Source: Corbicula japonica (taxonomy: Eukaryota > Mollusca > Bivalvia > Venerida > Cyrenidae). Taken from it: 64,000 bases of DNA. The notes under the pieces were generated by a model, which did no database searches, was not told where the DNA came from, and saw only the letters and a list, made by a program, of their open reading frames with translations. Of the stretch, positions 44,995 to 56,348 are shown piece after piece (position 1 is the first letter of the stretch; the number at the start of each line of letters is the position of its first letter). The stretch is taken from contig JAZAYU010000013.1 of the NCBI GenBank assembly GCA_038501625.1, forward strand, positions 4,526,001 through 4,590,000. Reading direction: 5' to 3'. Both the position numbers and the translations under genes were made by a program.

Positions 44995-46250
44995 GTATAC
45001 AGTACAATTTTCGAAGTGTTTGTCTTCTAATCACAGAACAAAGAATAACCAAATTATTACTCACGATCGCATCTCTTTAAAATCATTGAACATTATGTCA
45101 AACACACCCGCTATTAATTGAGAATATCAACAGTCGGCAGAGCCAAAATACGATCAAACGACACCGTCAGACTTGCGACCACGTGGAGAGGCGGAGTTAT
45201 CCAGCTGATAGTAAAGAAATCGATTGTGATTGGTCAAATCGCCCATTGCTTAACGTTGAATGAGGTGTGTATTGAAAAGCGACCTGTGTTGACATTGCAA
45301 GAAACAGAAAATTATGACATGTCGATTTTGAATAAACGGATGTCGGCGAATTTAACACTTGTTGGAAATAGATCAAAGCTTGTTAACGGTTGTCGGGCAC
45401 AACTACTCCAACCTAACCAAAATGGCAACCCACGCTATCTCCCGCTTGTCACGTGACTGATTTGTTTTTAATCGTTTATTTAATATCCTTTCATAGTTGT
45501 CCGAACAACAACATTAAATAGTTTTCTTGTTTTTATTTGTAGCATTATCTTTCAAAGTTCGCATTCCTTCTCGAAATATTTGTATTTTCTTAAAATGCCC
45601 TACTTTTTATGCCACACAACTACTAAATCTTTCAGGCGTAACTAAACTACTCATGCATATCCAGTTGCTTGTTCACTTTCGTAGCTGGTCGTTATTTCAC
45701 TCTATATTTGTTAGCTGGCGATTTTGGCATGGATGCTCCAAAATTACACAGAAACTTACTATCAATCGCTCAGCATTCGTGGAATGGTGTGCTGCATTGT
45801 GCTTCACACTTGTGCAGAAAATTTCGGCCTGCTCTCGCGGTGACCACAAAACCCCACTTACTTGATACGCTCTCGTGGTCGCAATGATACACCCGAAGTT
45901 AAAGACTGCGCGTCGCAGAGTTCACGGCATCGTTACTTAAGACTGTCGCGCATGAGCGCTCGAGTCTAAAAACCACCCAGTACTCGACAATGTTGTATGC
46001 AAAAACACACCAAGGCAAAAGGCTTATGAAGCTATAGAGGTAATGTCAAGTGAACTAGGAAGAGAACGGTCTTATTAACAGAACAATAAATATTTAACTT
46101 CAGAGACATTTTACAGCTATATATGAGAATGAAGTAGCGTATCACTTTAAATAAGCCAAAACAAGAAAACAACAGTTCAGCCATATTTTTGTAAGTAAAG
46201 GGATGTTTTAGCTGACAGTACTGCATATCATTTTATCGCCACATTACAAG
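44995..46250. other. No supported gene
   Basis: Two 112-codon frames (45118-45456 and 45527-45865) show no known motif, and I do not treat them as genes. The region is less AT-rich than its surroundings and could hold promoter sequence for the ORF to the left. Confidence 0.35.
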
Positions 46251-46255
46251 AAAAA

Positions 46256-46350
46256 AAGGGAAGTATGCATATCAGGAATCGCCACACTCACAAAACACAG
46301 CCTCCCCACGCAGTAAAAACAAAAATGCAACCATAAAAATGGAGGAAAAG
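46256..46350 (-). mobile_element. LINE 3'-tail fragment, minus strand
   Basis: Reversed it ends gcgattcctgatatgcata with gtggggaggctgtgttttgt before it, the standard tail. It lies close to the probable 3' end of the BRICHOS gene. Confidence 0.65.
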
Positions 46351-46353
46351 AGT

Positions 46354-46359
46354 TTTATT
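46354..46359 (-). promoter_or_regulatory. Possible polyadenylation signal of the BRICHOS gene
   Basis: AATAAA on the minus strand, about 440 bases after the stop codon. Others may be used; no cleavage evidence. Confidence 0.25.
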
Positions 46360-46800
46360 TACATAAGTATTATTTTACAATACACATTACAATAAAACAC
46401 AAATTTACAAACAATAACCTTATTAGAAAATGATGAAAACAAACAAAAAGCCATTAACAAACCAGCAAGAGAAGGTAAAACATATAGTACATCACAATCT
46501 TGCAAATCAGAGCTCCATAAAAAGATGCATACAATGTTCTTTTCAAAATAATTATTAATGTTCATTTTCTAAGCATTTGTTCGAATGAAAAGTCGTTAAT
46601 AAATGATTTTCTGAAGTCTTCAAGTTTATCAATTTTCTCTAGTCATCCAGAGTGGCTTAACTCCGAATGATATGTAGTCCCCAATTGGACAGTTGATGTA
46701 TCTAAAATCCTTGACTACTGAGTTATCTGATACCTTCAAATATTAATCTTTCTACTCGTGCATCAGTATATTGCATTATTTGTAGCATTCGAGTATTGAT

Positions 46801-47012
46801 TTATTTGCAGTATGAGTAGTATGGGGCGCATTTGACGTCACAATAGTAGCCGTAACTGGTAACGAATATGTATACTCTGTAGACATCATCATAGTACACG
46901 CTAACGACCTTGCAGTAGTACAGGCAAGGGTAGTTGCTGAACTTAATGCACGCAGAAGCGGTTGAATAGAGGTACCTTGTCGCACGTTTTTCTGTCCCAT
47001 CCGTCTCTTTTT
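46801..47012 (-). CDS. BRICHOS gene exon 6: Tyr-rich six-Cys tail
   Basis: Acceptor tttgtag, phase 1 in, TAA at 46801-46803. Reads ETDGTEKR, then a tail with Cys at 218, 226, 230, 254, 258 and 265 and repeated YY pairs. A longer frame on the same strand (46776-47000) is out of phase with exon 5 and was not used. Confidence 0.85.
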
Positions 47013-49673
47013 CTACAAATAAAAGTTTATAAAATCAAACTCATGGGCGACATTGATGTTGAAGTTCTTATGCGATTAGGATATAAAAATATGCTTTAGG
47101 CGATTGGTTATAACATTCGAACTTTTCGCTCTGTACATCATTACAAATATAAGAAGAATTGCACTTTGAAAGCCATCTAACTCGACAAATATAAAAACGA
47201 TGGAACACCTCAGTTTGCTCCCTGTTCATTGTAGAGAACACGGAGGCTTTAAATAAAATAGTTTTATGACGACGCTGCTCCAAATTATTATGAAACGAAA
47301 TCTACATTGATACTTCCGCAATTGGAGGAGAAATTTTCATAGAATGACCAATTTTCAGGTGCACATTTACTTTTTTCATGCACCGTTAAATTTACATATG
47401 GTGAAAAGTTGGTTCTTCTGATATGAAAAGAAACATGTTTTCTATCAATGATGAAAAACAAAGACAAATATTTAACATTGCCAATCGCTTAAAGTATACT
47501 GAGTGTTTGAATCAAAGGCAGTATGTTTAATAAGCAGTTTTCCTTACGTTCCATCCAGTAGATATTGGTTCCTTGGCACATCTTGTCCACATCCTCAGAG
47601 ATCATGTACCTTGGTACCAGCTTGTTAGTGCTGACCCACTGCTCGCTACCTCCGGAGCTGCTAGACGGCGAGGTCAGGGACACCTTTAAAGATATATATC
47701 TATAAATATATATATTGCGTACTCGAATACATAACACAATAGTTAAAACAGTGTAATATGCATCAGGAATCACCACACAATTTTGTGGCTAGTATTTATG
47801 AACAACCAGCGTGAGCACTGACAATCACAAAACACAGCCTCCCCAAGCAGCAAAAAAAGAAGACAGGAAAGAGAGCATGTTTTTATAAGTATGTCAAATT
47901 TAAATAAGACGCCACAAACAGTTAACGAAAAATAGAACCCCGGGGTTACCGCCTAGGAACGGTCAGTGACAAAACGATTTTCCACTGGGGTTTTAAACCA
48001 GGTTCTAGGGTGCACCAACCTCAACAGGTTCTAATATCAGAAAACAAATACAAGTAGTTAAGTAGACTTTCGGTTGCTTTTGAGATCGTTATCTGATAGT
48101 TCAGTACCAAATACTTTATCCCTTCTCCGTCATATGGCGTGTATGCCTTGCAAGCAAAGTAGAATCAGGTCATACTGTACATCCGTGCCATCTGACCTAA
48201 ATCCACATTGTTCGGTTCTTTGTCAGAATAAGCGTAATGAATCTTCAAGCAACCAGTGTGGATGCTTACCAGACTGCACGGATGTGCAGGCTGATCTGGG
48301 TCTATTCTGGTCGCACAAGTGAGAAAAGGGTTAAAACTGAGACTAGATACCAATTTCTCGCATCCAACAACTAACTGCTTGCGAGCGAGAACTGACCAAT
48401 TTCATACTAGTTTATTGATGTCGCTGCCTTGTTAAGTCATGTTCTGGTTTTCTTATTGCAACTATACTGTAATAACAGTGTGTTTGGAATTTGTCCCAAA
48501 AGGCTATCGCATAACTTCTTTCCTCAATACGAATACTCAGGAATTAGAATTTTATTCGAGTGATTCACACTCGCAAATGAGTTCAAGTGTAGTACAGTAT
48601 TGCTGGAAACAGTCGTGATGGTCGTCACTATATTTCTTGGATTGTAATTGCCAACGAACGTGCAACTTACAGAATGTCATCATTGCTTTACAAAACTGGA
48701 CATTTTTTATTTAAAGTCGAAGAATTAATATGTACATATTTATGCAGTATTGAACGTTTTGGTGCACAGTGATTCAAAGTAAGAAGATTAAAAATAAGTA
48801 ACAAGATACCTCGCCGTTGTTTCCATAGTCACCAGCCTCTCTGGATGGTGCCCGACTGGCATTCATGTATCTGGCGAAACAGGCACTTTTCGCCTTGGTT
48901 TCCGAGTTCACATAACGCTCCACAACTAAACCCTGGAATTATGAATAATGGCTGAAGGTTATAAAACTGAGATTAGAAACCAGTCCCAAATCTCAAGCAT
49001 CTGATTGGCAGAAATGGCGACTGGTCAAGCTATAAGAGTTAAATGCATAAACATAAACATAATATAAGATAAGTCTACACCTTTTATGGTTTTGTAATTA
49101 TTTTTTTAAACATCCCTTTTGCAAATCTTTTAAATTAATTTCTTCCATTGGTTAAACAGTCTTCCACCACATGTTACTTATATTTTATTGTTTTACAGTA
49201 CTTGCTACTAATTTTAACATAAACAAGAATACAACTGTTTATCAAAGAAGCGCAAAGCTTAGAAAAAACTTACATGTGTGTAGTCATAAACGATTTCCAC
49301 TTCGTTCGGAACTTTTACTGTAACTGAGTCCTTGGATACGGTCGTTTCCTCATCTGTAACTTTTCCGTCATCTGTCGCGAACGTTTGACGAGCAGTCTGG
49401 CGGAAATAAATGAGTGGTTGTGTTTATGTTTTAAAAGGTAAGACTGCGAAAGTTGATAAAAAAAAGACCGTTACGGAGAAAAATAAAAATTTAATTTATG
49501 TGTTTATGTGTACTATGAAGCAAAGTAATATCATTATAACCAAATATTTGAATGATCTTTAAAAGTAAATCATCAAAGAAGACCGTGAGAATCTGCAAAA
49601 TGATTTGAAAAATTGCTTTCAAAACATTGATAATTACACTGACTTCCTAAGTAGGTTCGTGAAAATGATGATG

Positions 49674-49705
<32 letters not shown>

Positions 49706-49709
49706 AATA

Positions 49710-49765
<56 letters not shown>

Positions 49766-52700
49766 TAATAAGAAGAATAATAATTACCTTTTATCTATAG
49801 AAAAGATTATGACTGTGCTTTAACGCTTCATATTTGTACAGGTCAAACAATTGTATAGTACTTCAGTACTGAAGGTTATAAAGCTGAGATTGAAAAACCA
49901 GTCTCAAATCTCAAGCATCTGATTGGCTGAAATGGCGACTGGTTGCCATTTCAGCCGATCAGATGCTTGAGATTTGAGACTGGTTTCCATGCTCAGTTTT
50001 ATAACCTTTGGCATTGGTGAAAAATCTCATCAAAGAAGACCGTCATTCTTGATAGCTCACCTTGAAGTTTTCCGCGGAGAGTTTCGAGCCGAAGTACACA
50101 GCCACAATAACTACTGCTGTCACTACTACCAGAGTAACCAGTCCAAGTACCACACCTACAATAAGCTTCTTTTGTGTTGACCACCCGGCATTGGCAGGCT
50201 GCACGGAGCAAAGAAATTATATCTGATAGTGAATAAGCGGCTGTATCAGTTTTAAATTGATAAAAGGCCATAAAAGGCAAAAGGAATGTTTTAAATGACT
50301 TAATGTTTTGTTTGACCGATAAAGGTTCTATACTCTAGGCAAGGTAATGATTTAAGTCTTCATTTAAAAAAGGCACGAGTCGGTGACGACGAACTTCAAT
50401 TTTAAATCAAGTTTCATCTTTACAGTGCTGTCGCTTAACAACAATAAAATGTTTTAACTTAAATTTTCGAGATTAAAACATGATATTATTAATTTTTTGG
50501 CCTTGTTTTCCTGTTGTTAATATACGTAGTCAAAACGATCATTCATAAGACATGCACAAATTATTTTCGATGCGAATGTGGAAACTCTGATTTTATACAA
50601 TACAGATACAAATACATTTATATAGCGCAAAAAGTACTGGTATTCTATTGCGATTCACACAGTTCATGAGCTACTTACAAAGTTTTATCACATAACAAGT
50701 AAGTTTTGTTCAGCTGTAAAACATTCTAAACAAATGAGGCTCTGAGGTTAAAAAATTGAACATAGAAACCAGTCTCAAATCTCAAGCATCTGATTGGCTG
50801 AAATGCTGACTGGTCGCTATTTCAGCTAATCAGATGCTTGAGATTTGAGACTGGTTTCCTGGCTCAGTTTTAAAACCTTCAGCCCTGATTTTGTGCAAAT
50901 CATACCTGTTGTAACATACTCTGCCAATTAGACCTTATTTAAGACTGTGTTGTTAAATGTTTCAAAACGTGTAATAGATATATTTAGTTTCTCATCTTTA
51001 TTTAAAAAAATCCGGAAAAATATTATTGCTTGAGCATTATTCTATTTTTGTATATTGTTGAAAACATGACTATAACAATAGCTCTTGGCTGATTACTACA
51101 AACTTTAAGTATTGTACGATTGCTGTAAACGTTTTTTGTCATTTCCTTGTATCCGAACTTTGTTTCTTGTTATATTTTTATACCAGCAAATAAACCAAAT
51201 AATTCTATTCACGTGTAACAGTAAATAGCAAACACATCTACTTTTATTGAACTATGAAATCCAATACAAAATGGCATTAATGCAAAGGAAAATTCAATGC
51301 GAAAGCCTTAACTACCGCGACCAGCCACTCCATGGGCAGTATTAAGGCTAATCTTAACAAGAGATAGCCCCTTTTGCAATATAGATAAAACAAAACAGGA
51401 ATTGCAAATGTATAAAATGAATGTAGGGATGGGAACGGTTATCCGGATAACCGAATATCCGAATAGTAAGATCGTATCCGGATACCATTCTCGTATCCGA
51501 ATACCCTCAAATTCGTCCGAATTTAGTTTCAATATTTTGTTCAAGGTTTGTAAAATATAACTTAAACTGGTAAATCTTTCTAAAACTCGCTACACTGCTT
51601 GCACTAATCTCGATACTGACATGGTTTTCCCCAGGCGTAACTCGACCAGGATGTCTCAGCAGGGTTGACAAAGAGGTGTTAATTGTTTGTAAAGTGGTTA
51701 ATTTGAAGACCGGAAGATCTGTATTCCAGACCGTGATCTTTTGTTTTGTTGATTGGTGTACCTTGAACAGAGCGTGTTAAATGACACCTGTCAAGTTGCA
51801 AAAACTTGATTATTTTCGTTAACGAGAACAAACCTCAGATTATTGACAATTTATTGCAATAGAATTTTGAGCAAATATAATCTTGACAGTTTGTTATTTT
51901 GACATGACCACATTAAAGACTTGAAAGGAAAAAATCATTTAACGTTAGTCGCCGATATTAAAAAATATTAGATGATGCAATTAACTATTACCATAACTTT
52001 TACATGTATTTTTAACCCGATACATGTGATTTATCGATAAATTGGTTACACAGCATTTGTTCATGTAGTAATTGTAAACTCTGTGTTTTTACATGCTCCG
52101 CTGCTGTGGAGGCCGATTTTCGTAAAATGAATCGCCTTGCATATGAGTGCATATGACTTTATGCGTATTTTTCGTTTAAAGAATATTATGTATGCGCTTG
52201 CAAGCGTCAACGTGAAATAAAACTCCAATTTTATCGAACCTTTTCTTGTACTTTTTCGCGGTAGCTTTTTTTTTCAACTTGTTATTGACTTAAAAAGTTA
52301 AGTCGTTGGGTCCGAATTTTCACTTATATTTTGTTTCCGTGATATACCCGGTAGGTTGGTCGAGGACTCAAACGATCGCGATATAGTGCAACGTTTGTGC
52401 TTTTTAAATTTAAAATATTATATCAGCAAAATTTTCTGTGGCCGATAAAATGATACGGTTATTCGGATATTATCCGGATACCGGATACGGTTATCCGAAT
52501 AGTGATTTAGGTATCTGTTCCCATCCCTAAATGAATGATATATAATATATGAATTTATGCAGTTTTGGTCCACAACATTGATAGAATTACATTAACTGAA
52601 CTATAAATTTGTTTACATGGAACGTACTTTTCATTCATTATTAAACTTGGCGACATGAATGCAAACTTAAGAAACAATTGTTGCGTGTTGAGTTGGTTTT

Positions 52701-53218
52701 AATACTGGAAAACTTTAATAGACCGAGCTAGTGATAATGAGTTTTGAGTTTTATAAATGGTTAAGGTTCGTCTCTAAATGGCTGCTGATTTTACTTTATT
52801 TTTATTTAACTATCAATCATTAAAGTTGTGCAATTCGGCGTGAATACATTCATGCACAGGCTGGTAACTAAATAATCGCCCTGCCTAAATGGCATAAATT
52901 TGTTTAGCCAGTTTTATGAGTAATACCAGAAAGTGTCATTAGACAATACAGCTTTGCGAAACTGGCGAAAACTGCAAACTATTTCAAGTGCATATTGAGC
53001 GACTAGCCTGCATACTGACAGTTTCACTGTTTTCAATTTCTCTATTTTTTTCAATCGAAAATCTTATATTTTGTGCAAAATTAATTCATTTGTATGACTG
53101 TTTTAAAATATAGTGTGCAAAATAATAATAAACAAATACTATAACGTACCTTTTCCTCGATAACAGGAATGGTAATAATCTGAGGTTTTTCGCTGGACAT
53201 CTCTGCTCCAAGTTTCAT
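46801..53218 (-). CDS. BRICHOS-domain type II membrane protein, 6 exons, 266 aa
   Basis: Minus-strand exons: 53150-53218, 50061-50198, 49274-49396, 48810-48932, 47548-47683, 46801-47012; 801 nt including TAA. All internal junctions are phase 0 except the last (phase 1). Layout: 34-residue cytosolic N-terminus ending in KK; transmembrane helix about 35-59 (Val-rich); linker; BRICHOS about 95-197 with the signature D107, C128 and C187 and the ending CQGTNIYWM; then Lys205-Arg206 and a 60-residue tail with six cysteines and fifteen tyrosines. BRICHOS domains chaperone the aggregation-prone segment of their own precursor; here that would be the Tyr-rich tail. The alternatives are a BRICHOS peptide precursor (as in annelid beta-hairpin peptides) or a chondromodulin/tenomodulin-like protein. 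The domain call is firm; the fate of the tail is inference. Confidence 0.88.
47548..47683 (-). CDS. BRICHOS gene exon 5: second conserved Cys
   Basis: 45 codons plus one base, acceptor tttaaag, donor gaac|gtaagg. A Ser/Gly-rich loop, then VPRYMISEDVDKMCQG with C187 and the YWM ending of the domain. Confidence 0.87.
47756..48060 (-). mobile_element. LINE 3'-tail copy in BRICHOS intron 4
   Basis: Nearly complete inverted tail: atgcatcaggaatcaccaca, cacagcctccccaagcag, ggggttaccgcctaggaacg, aggttctagggtgcaccaac. Confidence 0.75.
48160..48345 (-). mobile_element. Short interspersed repeat (R3), copy 2
   Basis: On the minus strand: acccagatcagcctgcacat, ccgtgcagtctggtaagc. Partner of 24575-24668. 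The 82-codon frame across it is not a gene. Confidence 0.5.
48810..48932 (-). CDS. BRICHOS gene exon 4: first conserved Cys
   Basis: 41 codons, phase 0-0, acceptor attccag, donor gag|gtatct (a weaker donor). Holds C128 in KSACFARYMN. Confidence 0.87.
48952..49027. mobile_element. P2 palindrome, half copy, in BRICHOS intron 3
   Basis: Left arm only: aaggttataaaactgagatt, ccagtcccaaatctcaagca, ending at gactggtc. Confidence 0.75.
49274..49396 (-). CDS. BRICHOS gene exon 3: linker and BRICHOS start
   Basis: 41 codons, phase 0-0, acceptor ccgccag, donor cat|gtaagt. Ends with VEIVYDYTH, holding the conserved BRICHOS aspartate (D107). Confidence 0.87.
49664..49790 (+). repeat. Microsatellite (GAT)n then (AAT)n
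   Basis: About nine GAT units followed by some twenty AAT units with a few interruptions, inside BRICHOS intron 2. The Met/Asn-rich frame across it is not a gene. Confidence 0.97.
49869..50009. mobile_element. P2 palindrome, full copy, in BRICHOS intron 2
   Basis: Both arms: tctcaagcatctgattggct ... agccgatcagatgcttgag, ends gaaggttata / tataacctttg. Confidence 0.85.
50061..50198 (-). CDS. BRICHOS gene exon 2: transmembrane helix
   Basis: 46 codons, acceptor ccgtgcag, donor aag|gtgagc. STQKK is followed by a 25-residue hydrophobic run (LIVGVVLGLV... to VAVYF), as expected of a type II signal anchor. Confidence 0.85.
50742..50880. mobile_element. P2 palindrome, full copy, in BRICHOS intron 1
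   Basis: Both arms present with ctgaggttaaaa / ttttaaaaccttc ends and the same core. Confidence 0.85.
51424..52529. mobile_element. Non-autonomous hAT element with perfect 8-bp TSD
   Basis: Ends TAGGGATGGGAAC and its reverse complement, the typical hAT terminus. The target-site duplication AATGAATG is exact (51416-51423 and 52530-52537). Subterminal regions are filled with TATCCGGATA / TATCCGAATA motifs on both sides. No transposase frame in the 1106 bp. It sits in intron 1 of the BRICHOS gene. Confidence 0.92.
53150..53218 (-). CDS. BRICHOS gene exon 1: cytosolic N-terminus
   Basis: 23 codons from ATG 53216-53218, donor aaag|gtacgt, phase 0. A second in-frame Met lies at 53198-53200 (MSSEKPQ) and could be used instead. 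Confidence 0.75.
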
Positions 53219-53305
53219 TTATATTGCAGTAATGGTTGCTGGTGTTCTTACTGTCAATCTTGTATTGCCTAGGAATATAAGTCTTAAGCGGCTTATATAA
53301 GAGAA
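53219..53305 (-). promoter_or_regulatory. Promoter of the BRICHOS gene with TATA-like box
   Basis: Read on the minus strand, cttatataagc (about 53291-53300) lies some 75-80 bases before the ATG, leaving a short 5' UTR of around 45 bases if transcription starts 30 bases downstream. Confidence 0.4.
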
Positions 53306-53960
53306 CAAGAGAGGACAAACTATACTGACAACATTTTTGTCCAATGGCATTCAAGACTTCCGTATTAAGAAACCGCTGGCCTGCTGCTTTTGTTTAATAT
53401 ATTAGTACTTATGTCAGATATCCGTGCCAGATTTGATAGTTAAGAAATGAACGCAATCAATCCAGAATAATCCAGACAGCGAACATGCATTTCTTTCGTA
53501 CCTTGATAAGTAATAATAATGTTTCAGCTAGGTGTAGAAATTGATTTATTATACATTTTAACTACAATATTTGAAGACACTAGCAGCAGGACATGTACAT
53601 ACATTGTTTGCAATAGTAATTTGTGTGATTAGAATTCTAAATCAGTTTATGAAGTTTGTATAGCGGTACTTTAGTGTCAAGAGGTTAATTTACAATATAT
53701 TTATCTTCCTTTTTTATATAAAAAGAGCAGCTCAATTTATTTCTTTGCCACAATTTAAATGACATCGAAGTATTTTTTTTTATATATATTTGATATTTAT
53801 TTAAAATATATTTGATGCATGAAAATGTTTTATGTTTTATATTTTTAAGAAGTTTTGATCCGTATATGTGTAAGGTGAAGGACAAGATTAAATAGATTCA
53901 ATAAATTACAGACATGGTGACCATATTTCCAAGTATGCAAAGTTATAATAACTTGCACGT
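53306..53960. other. Non-coding stretch, nothing recognised
   Basis: Upstream of the BRICHOS promoter; AT-rich, with no supported exon. Confidence 0.4.
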
Positions 53961-53961
53961 T

Positions 53962-54032
53962 AATACTACAACCAAAACCACAACAACCACAACTACCACC
54001 ACCACCACCACCACCAACAACAACACTTCTAG
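53962..54032. repeat. Imperfect microsatellite (ACC/AAC)n
   Basis: A run of accacaac-type units and seven ACC triplets. The Gly-rich minus-strand frame is an artefact of it. Confidence 0.9.
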
Positions 54033-54284
54033 TTTTACTCAACATTTTTTTGAATAATAAAGTTATAACTTTTATTTGATGTTTACTAAAATAATTTATA
54101 CTAACCGCTAAAAGAGAAGGTTGATCACACGCGAAACAAAGTTTTTTGACGAGGTATGGTGCTTTAAGCATGCTGAAATGTAAAGTTAAACTTATGTTAA
54201 GACCAGCAAATGTTTTCAAATATTTTCAACAACATGCGGTGTATCAGTTTATGATGGATTATTATGAACTCTTTTCTTAAAAGA

Positions 54285-54762
54285 ACCTAGAAATTCGATT
54301 TGTTTCTTTTATCCCTTTCATCTTGTTCTTGCTGATTTGATTCCATGGGCTCTGGTCTCGGTAAAATTATTGAGAACCCACCCTTTGGCTTTGCAATGCT
54401 TTTAACTTCTTATGTTTTATATGTTTTTGTGCTTTTGCATGCAACATTGTTGAGCTGAAGGGTGGGTTGGAGTTATTTCACCAAGACAACTTGTACTTGT
54501 TTGTTGATATGAGAACCAGTTTGGGGCAAGTTTGAGGTTGGTGCACCCTAGAACCTGGTTTAAACCCCCCAGTGGCAAATTATTTTGCCACTGACCGTTT
54601 CAAGTCAGTATTCCCAACGAATCTCTTGGTTGTTAATTGCTTGTGGCGTCTTATTTGAATTGAGATGCTTATTACATGCTCTCTTTTCCTTTCTTCTTTT
54701 CCGCTGCGTGGGGAGGCAGTGTTTTGTGAGTATGGCAATTCCTGATATATATTTTTTTTTAC
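54285..54762 (+). mobile_element. LINE 3'-tail copy, nearly complete
   Basis: Starts at aaaagaacctagaaattcga and runs in order through ggctctggtctcggtaa, atgagaaccagtttggggca, ccctagaacctggtttaaac, gcgtggggaggcagtgttt, to attcctgatatatatt. Confidence 0.8.
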
Positions 54763-56147
54763 ACGTAACGATGCATGATATCTTGGGATTAGTAAGAATG
54801 TAACCAATAAGATGTTGTAACAATAATATATGTCTGTGTGACTTTCTATTAAAACACACTGAAGCACATATTATTTTTATACTGCAGATAAAAAACTTCT
54901 TTTGTTTATGTGTAAATAGTAAAGCTTCATGTATCAATTTAGAATTATGAAAAAAAAACTAAATACGTTACTTTAGAGAAAGAAAAAAAAACAACAACAT
55001 AAAACGGTATGGATTTAAAGCGTGTATATTAAGCACGAAATAAATAATATTAATACTTAAGTCTATGATTTTTTAAATCCATAATTTTGTGTGCAGTCTT
55101 GTCCACCAAAACCAAATTTTAACCATAAAGCATGCCTTAATAAATATATTTTTTAATATTATTATGGTCGACGCTTATGCCTTACATGATTACCACCAAA
55201 ATGTGTTGGATAATGCTGAAAATTCAAATTTTGCAAGACTTTTTAACTTCAAAACACATTTGATCTTCTTTTTTTATTTTGGTTATTTAGATCATTTTCA
55301 CTTCTTAACTTGGAAAGAAAAAAAACAACATTTATTAATTTTTGGCAGATTATATGCCATGTTTATGACCTGTAAATATTCTCGTTTAACATGGTCGCTG
55401 AAGTTTAACGCGAAGTGTCTGGCTTTTTTTAATAAATAAACTCCCTTTTTATGTATTTTATTAAGGCAAATAAATTTGTCCAACAATCAGGATAGCAACG
55501 GAATTAGTCAACGAAAATTTTGGGGGAACTCCACTTATTAACAACTTTGCTATGATTGGACAACAAATTGTACTGAAATACATTAACGACCTTCACAAAT
55601 TATTTCTGTTCGTGCAGATAAAATAATGTTTAAATGCACCATTGATTTCTGTGCAAATAATTTATTAAAATAGCCTAATATCAGCTTTACAATGGAACAC
55701 AAACTAAAATGGAAAAACGAGAGATAAAATCATGACAAATATTGATCGTTTGACACTGGTATATATCGGTAACAATCCAGTGCCGGTGTATACCGGTATC
55801 CAGGGGTTTTGCAAAAAAGCAACAAAATAACATTTAAACAGCACTGCTACGATAGGCTAAGCATTTCTAAACCAGTATTTAATACAGATTTATTAAAAAA
55901 TACGGAATTAAAGAAAATATAAAAACACAATATAAATTTCTCCACAGTACTAGTAAATTCAACAGTATAGTTTACAGTGTTATAAAGGTATTGTGAATTA
56001 CCCTTCTACAGATGAAAGTTCAAATATTTCTGAGGTTAAACAACAGTTGCGGGAGTTTGGGGGTTTATGAAGATTTTCTCGATTTTTTTTATGACTGTTC
56101 TTACATACAATGCGCAAGCCATTTTTCACATGAAAAGATTTTCGAAT
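54763..56147. other. Non-coding stretch, nothing recognised
   Basis: A 116-codon frame at 55089-55439 is hydrophobic, AT-driven and motif-free; I do not call it a gene. Confidence 0.4.
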
Positions 56148-56348
56148 GTGTACTACTCAAAATTTGATAAGGGTCACTTTTGTAGTCTTTAAGTTTTCCC
56201 GCTTAGATAATTTACAACACTATTTCAGTTCAATAATTCAACTCGGAAGACTTATTCATTGGTTTTAATAAATAAACAATACAAACAAACTTAAACAGTA
56301 ATAATATCAGATTACAAAAGTGCCCATTATTAAATTTTGAGTAGTATA
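56148..56348. mobile_element. About 200-bp foldback element
   Basis: Left arm tactactcaaaatttgataa and gtcacttttgtag; right arm reversed gives tactactcaaaatttaataa and gcacttttgtaat. Arms of about 55 bp with a 90-bp loop. Confidence 0.65.

Noticed and set aside
45118..45865. Two 112-codon plus-strand frames
   Set aside because: No motif, no paralogue, no splice pattern; length alone is not enough at this base composition.
46776..47000. 74-codon minus-strand frame starting MGQKNVRQG
   Set aside because: Out of phase with BRICHOS exon 5; the overlapping frame spliced at 47012 gives the Cys/Tyr-rich tail and keeps phase.
49605..49823. 72-codon frame with long Met and Asn runs
   Set aside because: Translation of a GAT/AAT microsatellite inside an intron.
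55089..55439. 116-codon plus-strand frame
   Set aside because: Low-complexity, Phe/Leu/Lys-rich translation of AT-rich DNA; no recognisable family.
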